64,000 bases of DNA, taken from contig NC_011312.1 in assembly GCF_000196495.1 (NCBI RefSeq), positions 1,240,001 through 1,304,000 on the forward strand. The letters are read 5' to 3'. Every line of letters starts with the position of its first letter. Position 1 is the stretch's first letter. The position numbers and the translations under genes are program-made. Below, in pieces: positions 54,724-63,601 of this stretch. Source of the DNA: Aliivibrio salmonicida LFI1238. GTDB taxonomy: Bacteria; Pseudomonadota; Gammaproteobacteria; Enterobacterales; Vibrionaceae. Below the pieces are notes generated by a model that saw only the letters and a program-made list of their open reading frames with translations, was not told where the DNA came from and did not search any database.

Positions 54724-55566
54724 GTGTTTATGATGAATGATGAGAAAGTAAAAAAGGAAATAGCACACTACCAAGTAGCAGAAGAGCTTGGTGGGCTTGA
54801 AATATTAAATGCTGATTATGAAAAGCAGACTTTCTCACGTCACAGTCATGAAGGATATACGATTGGTGTCATTGAACGTGGTGCTCAACATTTCTATCGC
54901 ACTGGTGGTAATCATACCGCACCGCAAGACAGTATTATCTTAATTAATGCGGATGATATACATAGCGGTCATTCTGCTACTGATGGAGGGTGGGGCTATA
55001 AGGCGATGTATCCTTTGCCAGAACAATTAGAAAGTTTAAGCAGAGAGTTGAGCTACGGGCAAGTTGGCGCGCCATATTTTCCAGAGCCTGTGGTTTATGA
55101 TTCAGAACTAGCGAACCAGTTGAGGCTGGTGTTCACCATGTTGGATCAATCGGATAACCGTTTATTAAGAGAAACCTTAGTCTATGGTGTTTTGGTTAAA
55201 CTCATGTGTAAGCACAGTAAAGCGCGTTATACCGATGTAACGATTTCAAAAGCTCAAAAGCCATTGTATTTAATTAAAGAATTTTTAGACGACTTCCCTC
55301 AAGCGGATATCTCTCTTGAAGATTTATCACAGCTTAGTAATCTGAGTGCTTATCATCTAGTTAGATCGTTTCAAAAGACATTTGGTCTTCCTCCACACAG
55401 CTATCAAATTCAGTCTCGTTTACGAATGGCACGTAAACTTCTTAAGCAAGGGCATTCCTTGTCTGATACTGCACAAGAAACGGGATTTTATGATCAAAGC
55501 CATTTACACCGTCATTTTAAAAAAGCGATGGGGATAACCCCAGGGCAATACCTCAAACTGTTTTAG
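54724..55566 (+). CDS. AraC-family transcriptional regulator with cupin-type N-terminus
   Basis: A 280-residue regulator. The N-terminal half has an AraC-type binding domain (FSRHSHEGYTIGVIERGAQHF ... ILINADDIHSGHS). The C-terminal double helix-turn-helix includes ISLEDLSQLSNLSAYHLVRSFQKTFGLPPHSYQIQSRLRMARKLL and the final FYDQSHLHRHFKKAMGITPGQYLK. The GTG at 54724 has AGGGA six bases upstream; ATGs at 54730 or 54733 are alternatives. It lies between the divergent LysE-type exporter and azlCD and probably controls one or both. Confidence 0.88.
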   Translation: MFMMNDEKVKKEIAHYQVAEELGGLEILNADYEKQTFSRHSHEGYTIGVIERGAQHFYRTGGNHTAPQDSIILINADDIHSGHSATDGGWGYKAMYPLPEQLESLSRELSYGQVGAPYFPEPVVYDSELANQLRLVFTMLDQSDNRLLRETLVYGVLVKLMCKHSKARYTDVTISKAQKPLYLIKEFLDDFPQADISLEDLSQLSNLSAYHLVRSFQKTFGLPPHSYQIQSRLRMARKLLKQGHSLSDTAQETGFYDQSHLHRHFKKAMGITPGQYLKLF

Positions 55567-55638
55567 CAAGTTTGTACAATCTTAGGTAAAGGAATACAGC
55601 TCTAATATAGGCTGATTTGATTTAATAAAGAGTAGTTT

Positions 55639-56352
55639 ATGGATATAAATACCGCCGTACAACCTTGTTCTAATTCTCGTCTTTTTTGGCAAGGCACATT
55701 CGCTATGATCCCTCTTAGTATTGCAGTATTACCATGGGGGTTATTAGCAGGATCATTCGCGATAGATGTTGGATTAACGCCTTTTGAAGGCCAAGCGCTT
55801 TCGGCTATATTATTCGCAGGATCAGCACAGCTCGTTGCCATGGGGATGATCAAAGCAGGCGCAGGGCTAACAACCATGTTGCTGACAACTTTTTTTATTA
55901 CCTCGCGTCATTTTTTATATAGAGTCTCGATGAGAGATAAAATCAGCCCTTTACCGCTTCGTTGGCGTTTGTCGTTGGGCTTTCTGCTGACGGACGAATT
56001 ATTTGCGGTGTGTGGGCATCAATCTAAAAAACAGTTTAATCGGTGGTATGCATTAGGGGCTGGGTTCAGTTTTTATTTCTTTTGGAATGTTGCTACGTTG
56101 GCTGGAATTATTGCAAGCAGTTATCTTCCCTCATTAAATGAATTGGGGTTAGAGTTTGCTGTTGTCGCTACCTTTATCGCGATTGTCGTACCTACCATAA
56201 AAAACATACCAGTATTGGTCTCGGTGTTGAGTGCGTTAGTACTTTCTGTCGTATTAAATTATTTCTCAGTAGAAGGGAGTTTGATGATAGCAAGCATTGG
56301 TGGCATGTGTTTAGGGTATTTAACGGAAACCCTAAGAGGGGGTAGGTCATGA
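55639..56352 (+). CDS. azlC: AzlC-family branched-chain amino acid exporter large subunit
   Basis: Polytopic inner-membrane protein of 237 residues. Family motifs are SIAVLPWGLLAGSFAIDVGLTPFEGQALSAILFAGSAQLVAMGM near the start and SRHFLYRVSMRDKISPLPLRWRL ... FLLTDELFAV in the centre. With AzlD it exports branched-chain amino acids or analogues (YgaZH-like). Its stop overlaps azlD by four bases. Confidence 0.88.
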   Translation: MDINTAVQPCSNSRLFWQGTFAMIPLSIAVLPWGLLAGSFAIDVGLTPFEGQALSAILFAGSAQLVAMGMIKAGAGLTTMLLTTFFITSRHFLYRVSMRDKISPLPLRWRLSLGFLLTDELFAVCGHQSKKQFNRWYALGAGFSFYFFWNVATLAGIIASSYLPSLNELGLEFAVVATFIAIVVPTIKNIPVLVSVLSALVLSVVLNYFSVEGSLMIASIGGMCLGYLTETLRGGRS

Positions 56353-56669
56353 TATTTTTATCGATCTTAGCCATGACGACATTGGTGTTTTTAAGCCGCT
56401 ATTTATTTTTAGAACCTAAACTCCCACTGCGACTTAATGCTCAAACGCAACGGTTATTAAGTTATTCTAGTCCGGCGGTGTTAACCGCTATTTGGGCTCC
56501 AATTGTGTTTATGCCAAACAATGAGTTGTCTCTATCTGGTTCTAATCCGTACTTATGGGCCGCATTAATTGCGGCAGTAATCGCATGGAAAACTAAGAAT
56601 GTATTATTGACGACCATTGTAAGCATGGTGGTGTTTCTAGTGCTGAATTTATGGGTATTTATAGGGTAA
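56349..56669 (+). CDS. azlD: AzlD-family exporter small subunit
   Basis: Membrane protein of 106 residues with about four hydrophobic segments; FLSRYLFLEPKLPLRLNAQTQRLLSYSSPAVLTAIWAPIVF is the typical AzlD region. It overlaps azlC and is the partner subunit. It ends three bases before the convergent FAH gene, with no terminator hairpin between them. Confidence 0.87.
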   Translation: MIFLSILAMTTLVFLSRYLFLEPKLPLRLNAQTQRLLSYSSPAVLTAIWAPIVFMPNNELSLSGSNPYLWAALIAAVIAWKTKNVLLTTIVSMVVFLVLNLWVFIG

Positions 56670-56671
56670 GG

Positions 56672-57286
56672 CTACCTTGCGACCCATTCCGTTTCTATTA
56701 GGGTTTTATCGCCTGATTTTAAGCGACTAAGAAAAATATCACCGCAGTGGATTTCGCCTACGCCTTGTGGCGTTCCACTCATGATCACATCTCCATCATA
56801 TAATTGAGTATAACTTTGTAGGTCTGTAAGGATGGCTTCTGGAGAATAAATCATTTGGCTTACGTTGCCGCATTGTACGCGCATGCTATTTATAAACAGT
56901 TCAATTTGAAGTGCATTAATATCAATCGTGTCTAAGGGAATAAAGCGACTAAATAGGGCTGAGCCATTGAACGCTTTTGCTCTTTCCCACGGTAATCCTT
57001 TCTTTTTTAGATAAGATTGTAACTCACGCTTAGTTAGATCAAGCCCAACAGCCACTGCAGACAGTTGTCCATTCTCGATTAAAAAACAGATTTCAGCTTC
57101 ATAATGTAATGTTTCTTGGTGAAAAGAAGACAGCGTAGAGCTAATGCAAGAATTGGGTTTATTGAACACGACCATTTGCTCAGGAACCGCATTGTTTAGT
57201 TCATTGATATGAGCATGATAATTCCGGCCAACGCATAACAATTTACTTGGTGTAATTCGTTTTTCTCCAATACGAATCGTGTTCAT
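56672..57286 (-). CDS. Fumarylacetoacetate hydrolase (FAH) family protein
   Basis: Metal-dependent C-C hydrolase or isomerase of about 204 residues. Visible features are LCVGRNYHAHINEL, the metal-ligand strand LHYEAEICFLIENG, AVAVGLDLTKRELQ, KAFNGSALFSRFIPL and IMSGTPQGVGEIHCGD. It resembles the YcgM/FAHD1 group (acylpyruvase or oxaloacetate decarboxylase type); substrate is unproven. ATG 57286 is chosen because AGGATAGGA precedes it; the frame opens further upstream (57370) without a family-like N-terminus. Confidence 0.85.
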   Translation of the reverse strand: MNTIRIGEKRITPSKLLCVGRNYHAHINELNNAVPEQMVVFNKPNSCISSTLSSFHQETLHYEAEICFLIENGQLSAVAVGLDLTKRELQSYLKKKGLPWERAKAFNGSALFSRFIPLDTIDINALQIELFINSMRVQCGNVSQMIYSPEAILTDLQSYTQLYDGDVIMSGTPQGVGEIHCGDIFLSRLKSGDKTLIETEWVAR

Positions 57287-57497
57287 TTTCCTATCCTTGG
57301 TAGAAGTGAGGAGGCAGAGTTTACCTGATCTTGTTATGCTTACATTTAATTCTGTCGAGTTTTTGTCCAAAATTAGATCTCTAGCTCAACTATTGACGAC
57401 ATGATATAGCGTTCTGTTGCGATCTATTGTGCTGTTAATGAGATAAGTAAAAGTGAATGCTAGAATAGAGACTCTCTTACTATTTATGGGCCATTGA

Positions 57498-58334
57498 ATG
57501 ATTAATTGGATTCAGACACCTAAAAACCCAGATGTAGCTAAATACATTGATTGTTATTGGTTTCTAGAAAGAACGGATGATTCAAACAGTAACCCATTTC
57601 CAAAATTGAACCCTGAGCCAGCGGGACATTTAATTATTGCAGCCTCTACGCAAGGATATAATTATGATATTGAGTCCGACTTAAAAAAAGGGCAGGGTAG
57701 TCATTGGTTGTTTCCTTACAGTAAGACCTTACAAATGGATCACACGAAAGGGTTTTCTATTATTGGGATAAAATTTCAGGTTGGGGCATTGTATTTATTA
57801 GGTATTGAGCCAAAACAACCTGTTGTTAATGAGATTGTAGATACAAATATTAGTGATTTTCTGTGCGTAAAAGAGGGAGAGCAAGTGCTCTTATTGCAGC
57901 AGGCAAAGAGCGATTCAGAACAATTAAGCCTTCAGCTAGATGATCTTTTTCAGTCTTTATTTACTGCGGTAAAAGAAGATAAGCACTACGTATTAACAAG
58001 AAAAGCTATCCCATTATTAGCAACAACCCCGATTGCTAAGTTAGGAGAATTACTTCATTGTTCGCAAAGAACATTAGAACGAAGTTTTTTACGTGTGACG
58101 GGTTTTACGTTAAAGCAATGTCAATCAATGAACCGGTTAGAAGCGATGCTTACCTACTTATATCAGCGTGAAGAATACGAGATCAATTGGACGACGGTTG
58201 CGCATGAATTTGGCTTTAGCGATCAACCTCACTTGATCCGTTATTTAAAAAGCACTTTGGGCGTAACGCCGAAGGAATACGCAAAGAACAGAGATTTGAC
58301 CATTGATATTTATGGTGGTATTGAGTCGTTATAA
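57498..58334 (+). CDS. AraC-family transcriptional regulator (DUF6597-type sensor)
   Basis: A 278-residue protein. The N-terminal YIDCYWFLER ... LNPEPAGHLIIAAS and GIKFQVGALYLLG patterns are of the DUF6597 sensor type; the C-terminal helix-turn-helix shows KLGELLHCSQRTLERSFLRVTGFTLKQCQ and WTTVAHEFGFSDQPHLIRYLKSTLGVTPKEYAK. Target unknown; it is divergent from the FAH-family gene, which is one candidate. Confidence 0.85.
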   Translation: MINWIQTPKNPDVAKYIDCYWFLERTDDSNSNPFPKLNPEPAGHLIIAASTQGYNYDIESDLKKGQGSHWLFPYSKTLQMDHTKGFSIIGIKFQVGALYLLGIEPKQPVVNEIVDTNISDFLCVKEGEQVLLLQQAKSDSEQLSLQLDDLFQSLFTAVKEDKHYVLTRKAIPLLATTPIAKLGELLHCSQRTLERSFLRVTGFTLKQCQSMNRLEAMLTYLYQREEYEINWTTVAHEFGFSDQPHLIRYLKSTLGVTPKEYAKNRDLTIDIYGGIESL

Positions 58335-58345
58335 ATAGAAATAAA

Positions 58346-58382
58346 AAAGCTAACCATTAGAGTTGATTGGTTAGCTTTTTTG
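58346..58382. terminator. Bidirectional terminator
   Basis: AAAAAAGCTAACCA and TGGTTAGCTTTTTT form a strong palindrome with a short loop between the convergent AraC-type and GNAT genes. Confidence 0.85.
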
Positions 58383-58405
58383 ATGATTAGTGATTAACGC
58401 TAAGA

Positions 58406-59218
58406 TTAAAAATCAAACTGAACAATACGGTGTGATGAGGAAAAACCTGCATGAGTAATGGCTTTTTGTGAGGCGATATTCGATTTTTCAGTTGAGCACA
58501 TGGCCGTTAATCCTTGGCTGTTTGCTAATGCAACTAAGTACCTTAATACTTGTGCACCCAGTCCTTTTCCTCGTTCAGATGTGGCAACAACCATCCCGAG
58601 ATCCGCATAGTTTGTTTGATGTTCATTAAATAAGCGACGTTCGCCTGCTGCGATAAGTTGAGATCCATTCCAATGGCCAAAGAGTTCTTGGCGACTGATT
58701 AAATTTGCATAATAGCCAGATACCCATTCTTCGGGTGCGCCGATGTTTTCTTTTGCAAATTCAACAAACTCAGAGAGTTGATCTAGCGTTGCCACTGCCA
58801 TGGTAAGGTATGACTCTTGAGGAGTCGTGAGTGCTTTCACTTGTTGATACATGAATCCATTCACTTGCATTTCTTGTTGTTCATCAAGACATAGTGAAAA
58901 ATAGTGAGATTCAGCCGTACTTGCAAAAGCCCCATTCACTTTACCTGCTGGCGATTCTATTTTGCTAATAACAGAAGTGAAAATATCAGCCGCGTGTACG
59001 TAATGACGTTGATTTACATAAAACTGCAATAAGTAACCATCACTGTTGACGCAACAAAAGCCTATCAATTCTTCATTGTTATAAAAACCAAAATGAGTTG
59101 CCATTGGAACAAAGCCACAGAGCCACATGCCATCTAATGGTGCTGTTGCTTGATTTATATATTCTGCTTTTAGAGTGCTAAGTTCATTCAGTTCTTCAAT
59201 TTTTATTACATTAATCAT
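58406..59218 (-). CDS. GNAT-family N-acetyltransferase
   Basis: A 270-residue protein with a GNAT domain in the C-terminal half: ADLGMVVATSERGKGLGAQVLRYLVALANSQGL carries the acetyl-CoA pyrophosphate loop (RGKGLG), followed by SNIASQKAITHAGFS. The N-terminal half may be a degenerate second GNAT fold (ELIGFCCVNSDGYLLQFYVNQRH). Substrate unknown. It is followed by a convergent terminator and preceded by a 278-base region shared with pepT. Confidence 0.83.
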   Translation of the reverse strand: MINVIKIEELNELSTLKAEYINQATAPLDGMWLCGFVPMATHFGFYNNEELIGFCCVNSDGYLLQFYVNQRHYVHAADIFTSVISKIESPAGKVNGAFASTAESHYFSLCLDEQQEMQVNGFMYQQVKALTTPQESYLTMAVATLDQLSEFVEFAKENIGAPEEWVSGYYANLISRQELFGHWNGSQLIAAGERRLFNEHQTNYADLGMVVATSERGKGLGAQVLRYLVALANSQGLTAMCSTEKSNIASQKAITHAGFSSSHRIVQFDF

Positions 59219-59496
59219 TGTTTCTACCTGTATAGAGAAAGACTAAATGACGCATCAGGCCATCATTTATCTGTTTATTATTTTGAATTATTTCTTAGGA
59301 GTAATAGTAGATATAAATGAAAAAAGAAGATTGAATAAAAGCGACAATTTGAGACGACAGAAATAAGGTTCTTAGTACGGTTATTTTTGAAAGCTAAATA
59401 ACCACTTTTAAATTATGGTTATTGAGATAATAGTCACTTAAAAAAATTTAAAAAATCGTAATATCTTTGTTTTATAAGTAATTTTGGATTAAAACA

Positions 59497-60726
59497 ATGA
59501 ATGTAGTAGAACGTTTTTTAGGTTACACAAAGATCAATACAACCACAAATCAAGCGAATGGTGCTGCTGGTATCATGCCTTCAAGCGCAGGCCAATATGA
59601 ATTAGCGTGTTTGGTTAAAAAGCAATTAGAAGAGTTAGGTTGTGTTGATATTGTTCTTCGAGATACCGCCATTCTTACCGCTACGTTACCATCTAACTCT
59701 AAAAAACAATTACCAACCGTTGCCTTCTTTGGACACCTTGATACCAGCTCAGAGCGAACTGAAGATACGCATGCAGAAGTGGTTTATTATGAAGGGGGAG
59801 ATATTCCATTGTCTACCGGTCCAATTCTTTCTCTAAAAGAGCAGCCAGAACTGGCAAATTATGTTGGGCAAGAAATCATAGTGAGTGATGGGCAATCATT
59901 ACTTGGTGCGGATGATAAAGCGGCGATTGCTGCCATTTTAAATGCGTTGCAGTTTTTCTACGAAAATCCAGAAGTTGAGCATGGAACGGTAAAGGTGGGT
60001 TTTGTTCCTGATGAAGAGCAAGGGCTTCTGGGAGCAAATGCATTTGATGTGAATGAGTTTGGTGCTGATTTTGCTTACACATTAGACTGTTGTGGAATTG
60101 GTGAGTTTGTTTGTGAAAACTGGAACGCAGGTAATGCGGTGGTGACATTCACAGGGCAATCTGCACATCCGATGAACTCAAAAGGTAATTTGATCAATTC
60201 TTTGCTGCTAGCCAATTCATTCATGGCCCAATTCCCCACAAAAGAAACGCCAGAACACACCGAGGGGCGTGAAGGTTATTATTGGATGAAGAAACTTGCA
60301 GGAAATTCAGCGAAAACCGTTCTTAATATGGATATTCGAGATTTTACGGAAGAAGGCTATGTATATCGAAAAGCCTTTATTGCCGAACAAGTAAGTATGT
60401 TTAATGAAGAGAATAACAATCGAGCCGTTCTTGAAATGAGCGATCGTTATAGCAACGTGCATAACTTTTTAAAAGACTCTACATTGCCAGTTGATTTAGC
60501 AATGGCGGCTTATAAAGAAAATGGCATAGAACCAAAAGTGATCCCTATGCGTGGTGGTTACGATGGGGCTGTGCTTTCAGAAAAAGGTTTGCCATGTCCT
60601 AACATTTTTACTGGCGCCCATAACTTCCATTCAATATTTGAGTATTTGCCTGTTCCATCACTAATGGCTGCAAGTAACGTGGTTAAGACAATTATTATCA
60701 ACTTAACAGAGCATGAAGGTATATAA
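59497..60726 (+). CDS. pepT: Peptidase T (tripeptide aminopeptidase)
   Basis: Zinc aminopeptidase of the M20 family that removes N-terminal residues from tripeptides, 409 residues. Metal and catalytic residues are visible in FFGHLDTS, LLGADDKAAIAAIL, PDEEQGLLGA, YTLDCCG and NIFTGAHNFHSIFEYLPVPS. The dimerisation insert is present. It is followed two bases later by a dcuC-type transporter, so the pair is likely an operon linking peptide and dicarboxylate use. Confidence 0.93.
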   Translation: MNVVERFLGYTKINTTTNQANGAAGIMPSSAGQYELACLVKKQLEELGCVDIVLRDTAILTATLPSNSKKQLPTVAFFGHLDTSSERTEDTHAEVVYYEGGDIPLSTGPILSLKEQPELANYVGQEIIVSDGQSLLGADDKAAIAAILNALQFFYENPEVEHGTVKVGFVPDEEQGLLGANAFDVNEFGADFAYTLDCCGIGEFVCENWNAGNAVVTFTGQSAHPMNSKGNLINSLLLANSFMAQFPTKETPEHTEGREGYYWMKKLAGNSAKTVLNMDIRDFTEEGYVYRKAFIAEQVSMFNEENNNRAVLEMSDRYSNVHNFLKDSTLPVDLAMAAYKENGIEPKVIPMRGGYDGAVLSEKGLPCPNIFTGAHNFHSIFEYLPVPSLMAASNVVKTIIINLTEHEGI

Positions 60727-60728
60727 AT

Positions 60729-62093
60729 ATGGCTCAGTTAATATTGGTTCTTATTATTGTCGTTATTGCCGCCAGAATGATTCTAAAAGGCTACAAAGCA
60801 GAGCCTACCTTACTTATGTCAGGGACTGTTTTAATTTTTGCTACTGGGATATTTGGTTGGGGACCGATGCTTCCAACTTCTGTGGCATCAACCAATTTTT
60901 CAGGGTTTGATCCGTTTAAGTATATCCAATTTTTGATGGGATATCGTGCGGGTGCATTAGGTTTGATGATAATGGCGTTAGTCGGTTTTGCTGATTATAT
61001 GAGTCATATCGGTGCTAACGATGTAGTCGTTCGCTTAGCTACAAAACCATTAAGTCGCATTAAAAACAAAAATATCATGCTGTTCTTTGCTTATTGTATG
61101 GCGAGTATTCTTCAACTCGCGATCCCATCCGCAACCGGATTAGGTGTGTTATTAATGGGGACTTTGTATCCCGTAATGTTAGGTTTAGGTCTTTCTCGTG
61201 GTAGTGCTGCTGCGGTTATTGCTAGTTCATTGGCGGTAAGTTTTACGCCAACGGGTGTTGATGCTATTCGTGCTAGTGAAGCATTAGGAATGGATTTAAT
61301 GAGCTACGTTTCTCATTACCAAGCGCCAACATCTATTGCAACAATGGTCGTGATCGGGATTATGCATGTTATCTGGCAAACCCATGTAGATAAAAAACAC
61401 CCAGAGCAGTTTGAAGAAGCCACATTAGCTGAATCAAAAGAGGGGAGCTCTGCGCCGAGTTACTATGTAATGCTCCCTTTACTTCCTATTATTATGGCTG
61501 TGTTTTTTTCAAAATTAGTGGTTTCAACCATTAATATGGATGTGACGACAATAGTATTTGTCTCTATGTTTATCGCCATGCTGTGTGAATGTGTTACGAA
61601 AAGAAGCCTAAAGGTTGTGTTTGATGGCTTTGGTGTCTTTTCAAAAGGAATGGGGAGTGCGTTTAGTAGCGTCGTTGTTTTACTCGTGGCAGCTGGTGTT
61701 TTTGCGTATGGTATTCAAGCGACGGGTGCTATTGCTAACTTAATCATGCTTGCCGAATCGGTTGGTTTACCAAGTGTTGCTATGACGTTAGTTTTTGCTG
61801 TTGTTACCCTATTGGCAGCAGTGATTATGGGGTCAGGAAATGCGCCATTCTTAGCGTTTGTTGAATTAATTCCAACTATCGCAGCAAGCATGGGAGCAAA
61901 TACCGCAGCGATGTTAATGCCAATGCAACAAGCTTCGGCAATTGGTCGTGGAATGTCTCCGGTGTCGGCGGTTGTTATTGCGTCAGCAACAGGAGCGAAG
62001 TTAAGTCCTTTTGATGTAGCCAAGCGCACTTCAGTACCTGTGCTAGTTGGATTTGTATTCCACTTTATTATCGTATATGCATTTTATAGCTAA
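60729..62093 (+). CDS. dcuC: DcuC-family C4-dicarboxylate transporter
   Basis: Inner-membrane carrier of 454 residues with about 12 hydrophobic segments. Recognisable regions include MGYRAGALGLMIMALVGFADYMSHIGAND, LQLAIPSATGLGVLLMG, SLAVSFTPTGVDAI and MGSGNAPFLAFVEL. DcuC proteins export succinate or exchange C4-dicarboxylates, mainly under anaerobiosis. Some members serve other substrates, so the specificity is not fixed. A terminator follows. Confidence 0.85.
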   Translation: MAQLILVLIIVVIAARMILKGYKAEPTLLMSGTVLIFATGIFGWGPMLPTSVASTNFSGFDPFKYIQFLMGYRAGALGLMIMALVGFADYMSHIGANDVVVRLATKPLSRIKNKNIMLFFAYCMASILQLAIPSATGLGVLLMGTLYPVMLGLGLSRGSAAAVIASSLAVSFTPTGVDAIRASEALGMDLMSYVSHYQAPTSIATMVVIGIMHVIWQTHVDKKHPEQFEEATLAESKEGSSAPSYYVMLPLLPIIMAVFFSKLVVSTINMDVTTIVFVSMFIAMLCECVTKRSLKVVFDGFGVFSKGMGSAFSSVVVLLVAAGVFAYGIQATGAIANLIMLAESVGLPSVAMTLVFAVVTLLAAVIMGSGNAPFLAFVELIPTIAASMGANTAAMLMPMQQASAIGRGMSPVSAVVIASATGAKLSPFDVAKRTSVPVLVGFVFHFIIVYAFYS

Positions 62094-62117
62094 ATTGCGT
62101 TTATATATATTTGATAT

Positions 62118-62168
62118 AAAAAAGCCGCACTCCCTAAAATTCTCACAAAATAGGGGAGTGCGGCTTTC
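62118..62168. terminator. Terminator between dcuC and purA
   Basis: AAAGCCGCACTCCCTA and TAGGGGAGTGCGGCTTT form a 14-bp stem with one bulged G around a long loop, between convergent genes. Confidence 0.8.
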
Positions 62169-62209
62169 TAATTCTTTGTTTGGAAATGTACGTGGTTTAT
62201 ATGACTCGA

Positions 62210-63466
62210 TTAACGAAGGATCATTTGCTCACGTTCAGGACCTACTGACACCATACTTACTGGTACGCCCATTAACTCTTCAATACGTAATACATACGCT
62301 TGAGCTGCTTTTGGTAGGCTTTCAAAAGTACGACAGCCAGTGATGTCTTCTTGCCATGCTTCCATGTTTTCATATACAGGGCTTAATGCAGCAGTTTGAG
62401 GCCAGATTGGGTTCTCAGTGTGTTCGCCAGCATAAGACGTACAGATTTTAAGATCCGCCATACCACTTAAACAGTCGATTTTTGTTAATGCGATTTCTGT
62501 TGCTGCTTGTAGTTCAACACCGTTGCGTGTTGCTACTGCATCAAAGTAACCCATATCACGTGGACGACCTGTTACTGCGCCATATTCATTAGCTGCTTCA
62601 CGGAAGTTATCTTGCTCTTCCATTGCGGTTACTAATGTACCAGTACCAACAGATGAGCTGAATGACTTAGCAACTGCAATAATACGCTCAGGACGTAACG
62701 CTGGTAAGCCACTACCGATACCAGCATAAGCTGCTGTTACGTTTGAAGAAGTAGTCCATGGGTATTCACCGTAAACTAAGTCACGACCCGCGCCTAACTG
62801 TGCTTCAAACAATAAGTTTGCATCGTTCTTTTGCATTACTTTTAGAGGCTCAGTCACGTTACAGATGAATTTACGCCAAGGTGCAGTTACTTCTAAAAGC
62901 CATTCTGTCATTTCTTCAGCGGTTTGGCTGAAATCACATGTTGGATATAGTGCTTTCAGTTGTGGCATTTTCCAATCAAGCATGAATTGAATACGCTCAA
63001 GCAATACTTCAGGCTGCATTAACCAACCAACAAGGATGCCTTTTTTCATTACACGGTCACCGTACGCAGGTGCAATACCTTGACGAGTTGAACCATAAGC
63101 GCCATCGCCTAAACGTAATTCTTCAAGAGTATCTTCAAGCGCATGAAGAGGAAGGCAAAGCGTAGCACGGTCAGAAATGTGCATTTTTACTTCAATGCCA
63201 GCGGCTTTAACTTCTGCGATTTCTTCGCTTAGTGCTGCAGGGCTAATTACCATGCCAGGGCCAAGAACCGCTGTACAGTCTGGGTTAAAAATACCGCGTG
63301 GTAGTTGGTGTAATTTAAACGTACCGAAGTCATTTACCACAGTATGACCGGCGTTATTACCGCCCTGAAAACGAATACTTGCAGATGCATCTGCAGCAAG
63401 AAAATCAACGATACGGCCTTTACCTTCATCGCCCCAATTAGCACCAACAACAACAATAGACGGCAT
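62210..63466 (-). CDS. purA: Adenylosuccinate synthetase
   Basis: GTP-dependent enzyme joining IMP and aspartate to adenylosuccinate, 418 residues. It has the P-loop-like GANWGDEGKGRIVDFLA with the catalytic Asp, GGNNAGHTV with the catalytic His, YGSTRQGIAPAYGDRV, and TKIDCLSG for guanine recognition. It is about 14 residues shorter than E. coli PurA and shows small differences at conserved sites (GKGR in place of GKGK; STRQGI in place of STGRGI), so it may be a diverged second copy; some vibrios carry two purA genes. A LysR regulator is divergent upstream. Confidence 0.9.
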   Translation of the reverse strand: MPSIVVVGANWGDEGKGRIVDFLAADASASIRFQGGNNAGHTVVNDFGTFKLHQLPRGIFNPDCTAVLGPGMVISPAALSEEIAEVKAAGIEVKMHISDRATLCLPLHALEDTLEELRLGDGAYGSTRQGIAPAYGDRVMKKGILVGWLMQPEVLLERIQFMLDWKMPQLKALYPTCDFSQTAEEMTEWLLEVTAPWRKFICNVTEPLKVMQKNDANLLFEAQLGAGRDLVYGEYPWTTSSNVTAAYAGIGSGLPALRPERIIAVAKSFSSSVGTGTLVTAMEEQDNFREAANEYGAVTGRPRDMGYFDAVATRNGVELQAATEIALTKIDCLSGMADLKICTSYAGEHTENPIWPQTAALSPVYENMEAWQEDITGCRTFESLPKAAQAYVLRIEELMGVPVSMVSVGPEREQMILR

Positions 63467-63601
63467 AACACAAACTCCTAAATGATTAAGACGCTATGTT
63501 AATCCTAATAAATCAATATGAGAAATTAATTATAATTATCGACTTGATAAGAAATCCATATATCATATTGAGTGAAATGCATTCAAAAAAAGAGTATGGG
63601 C

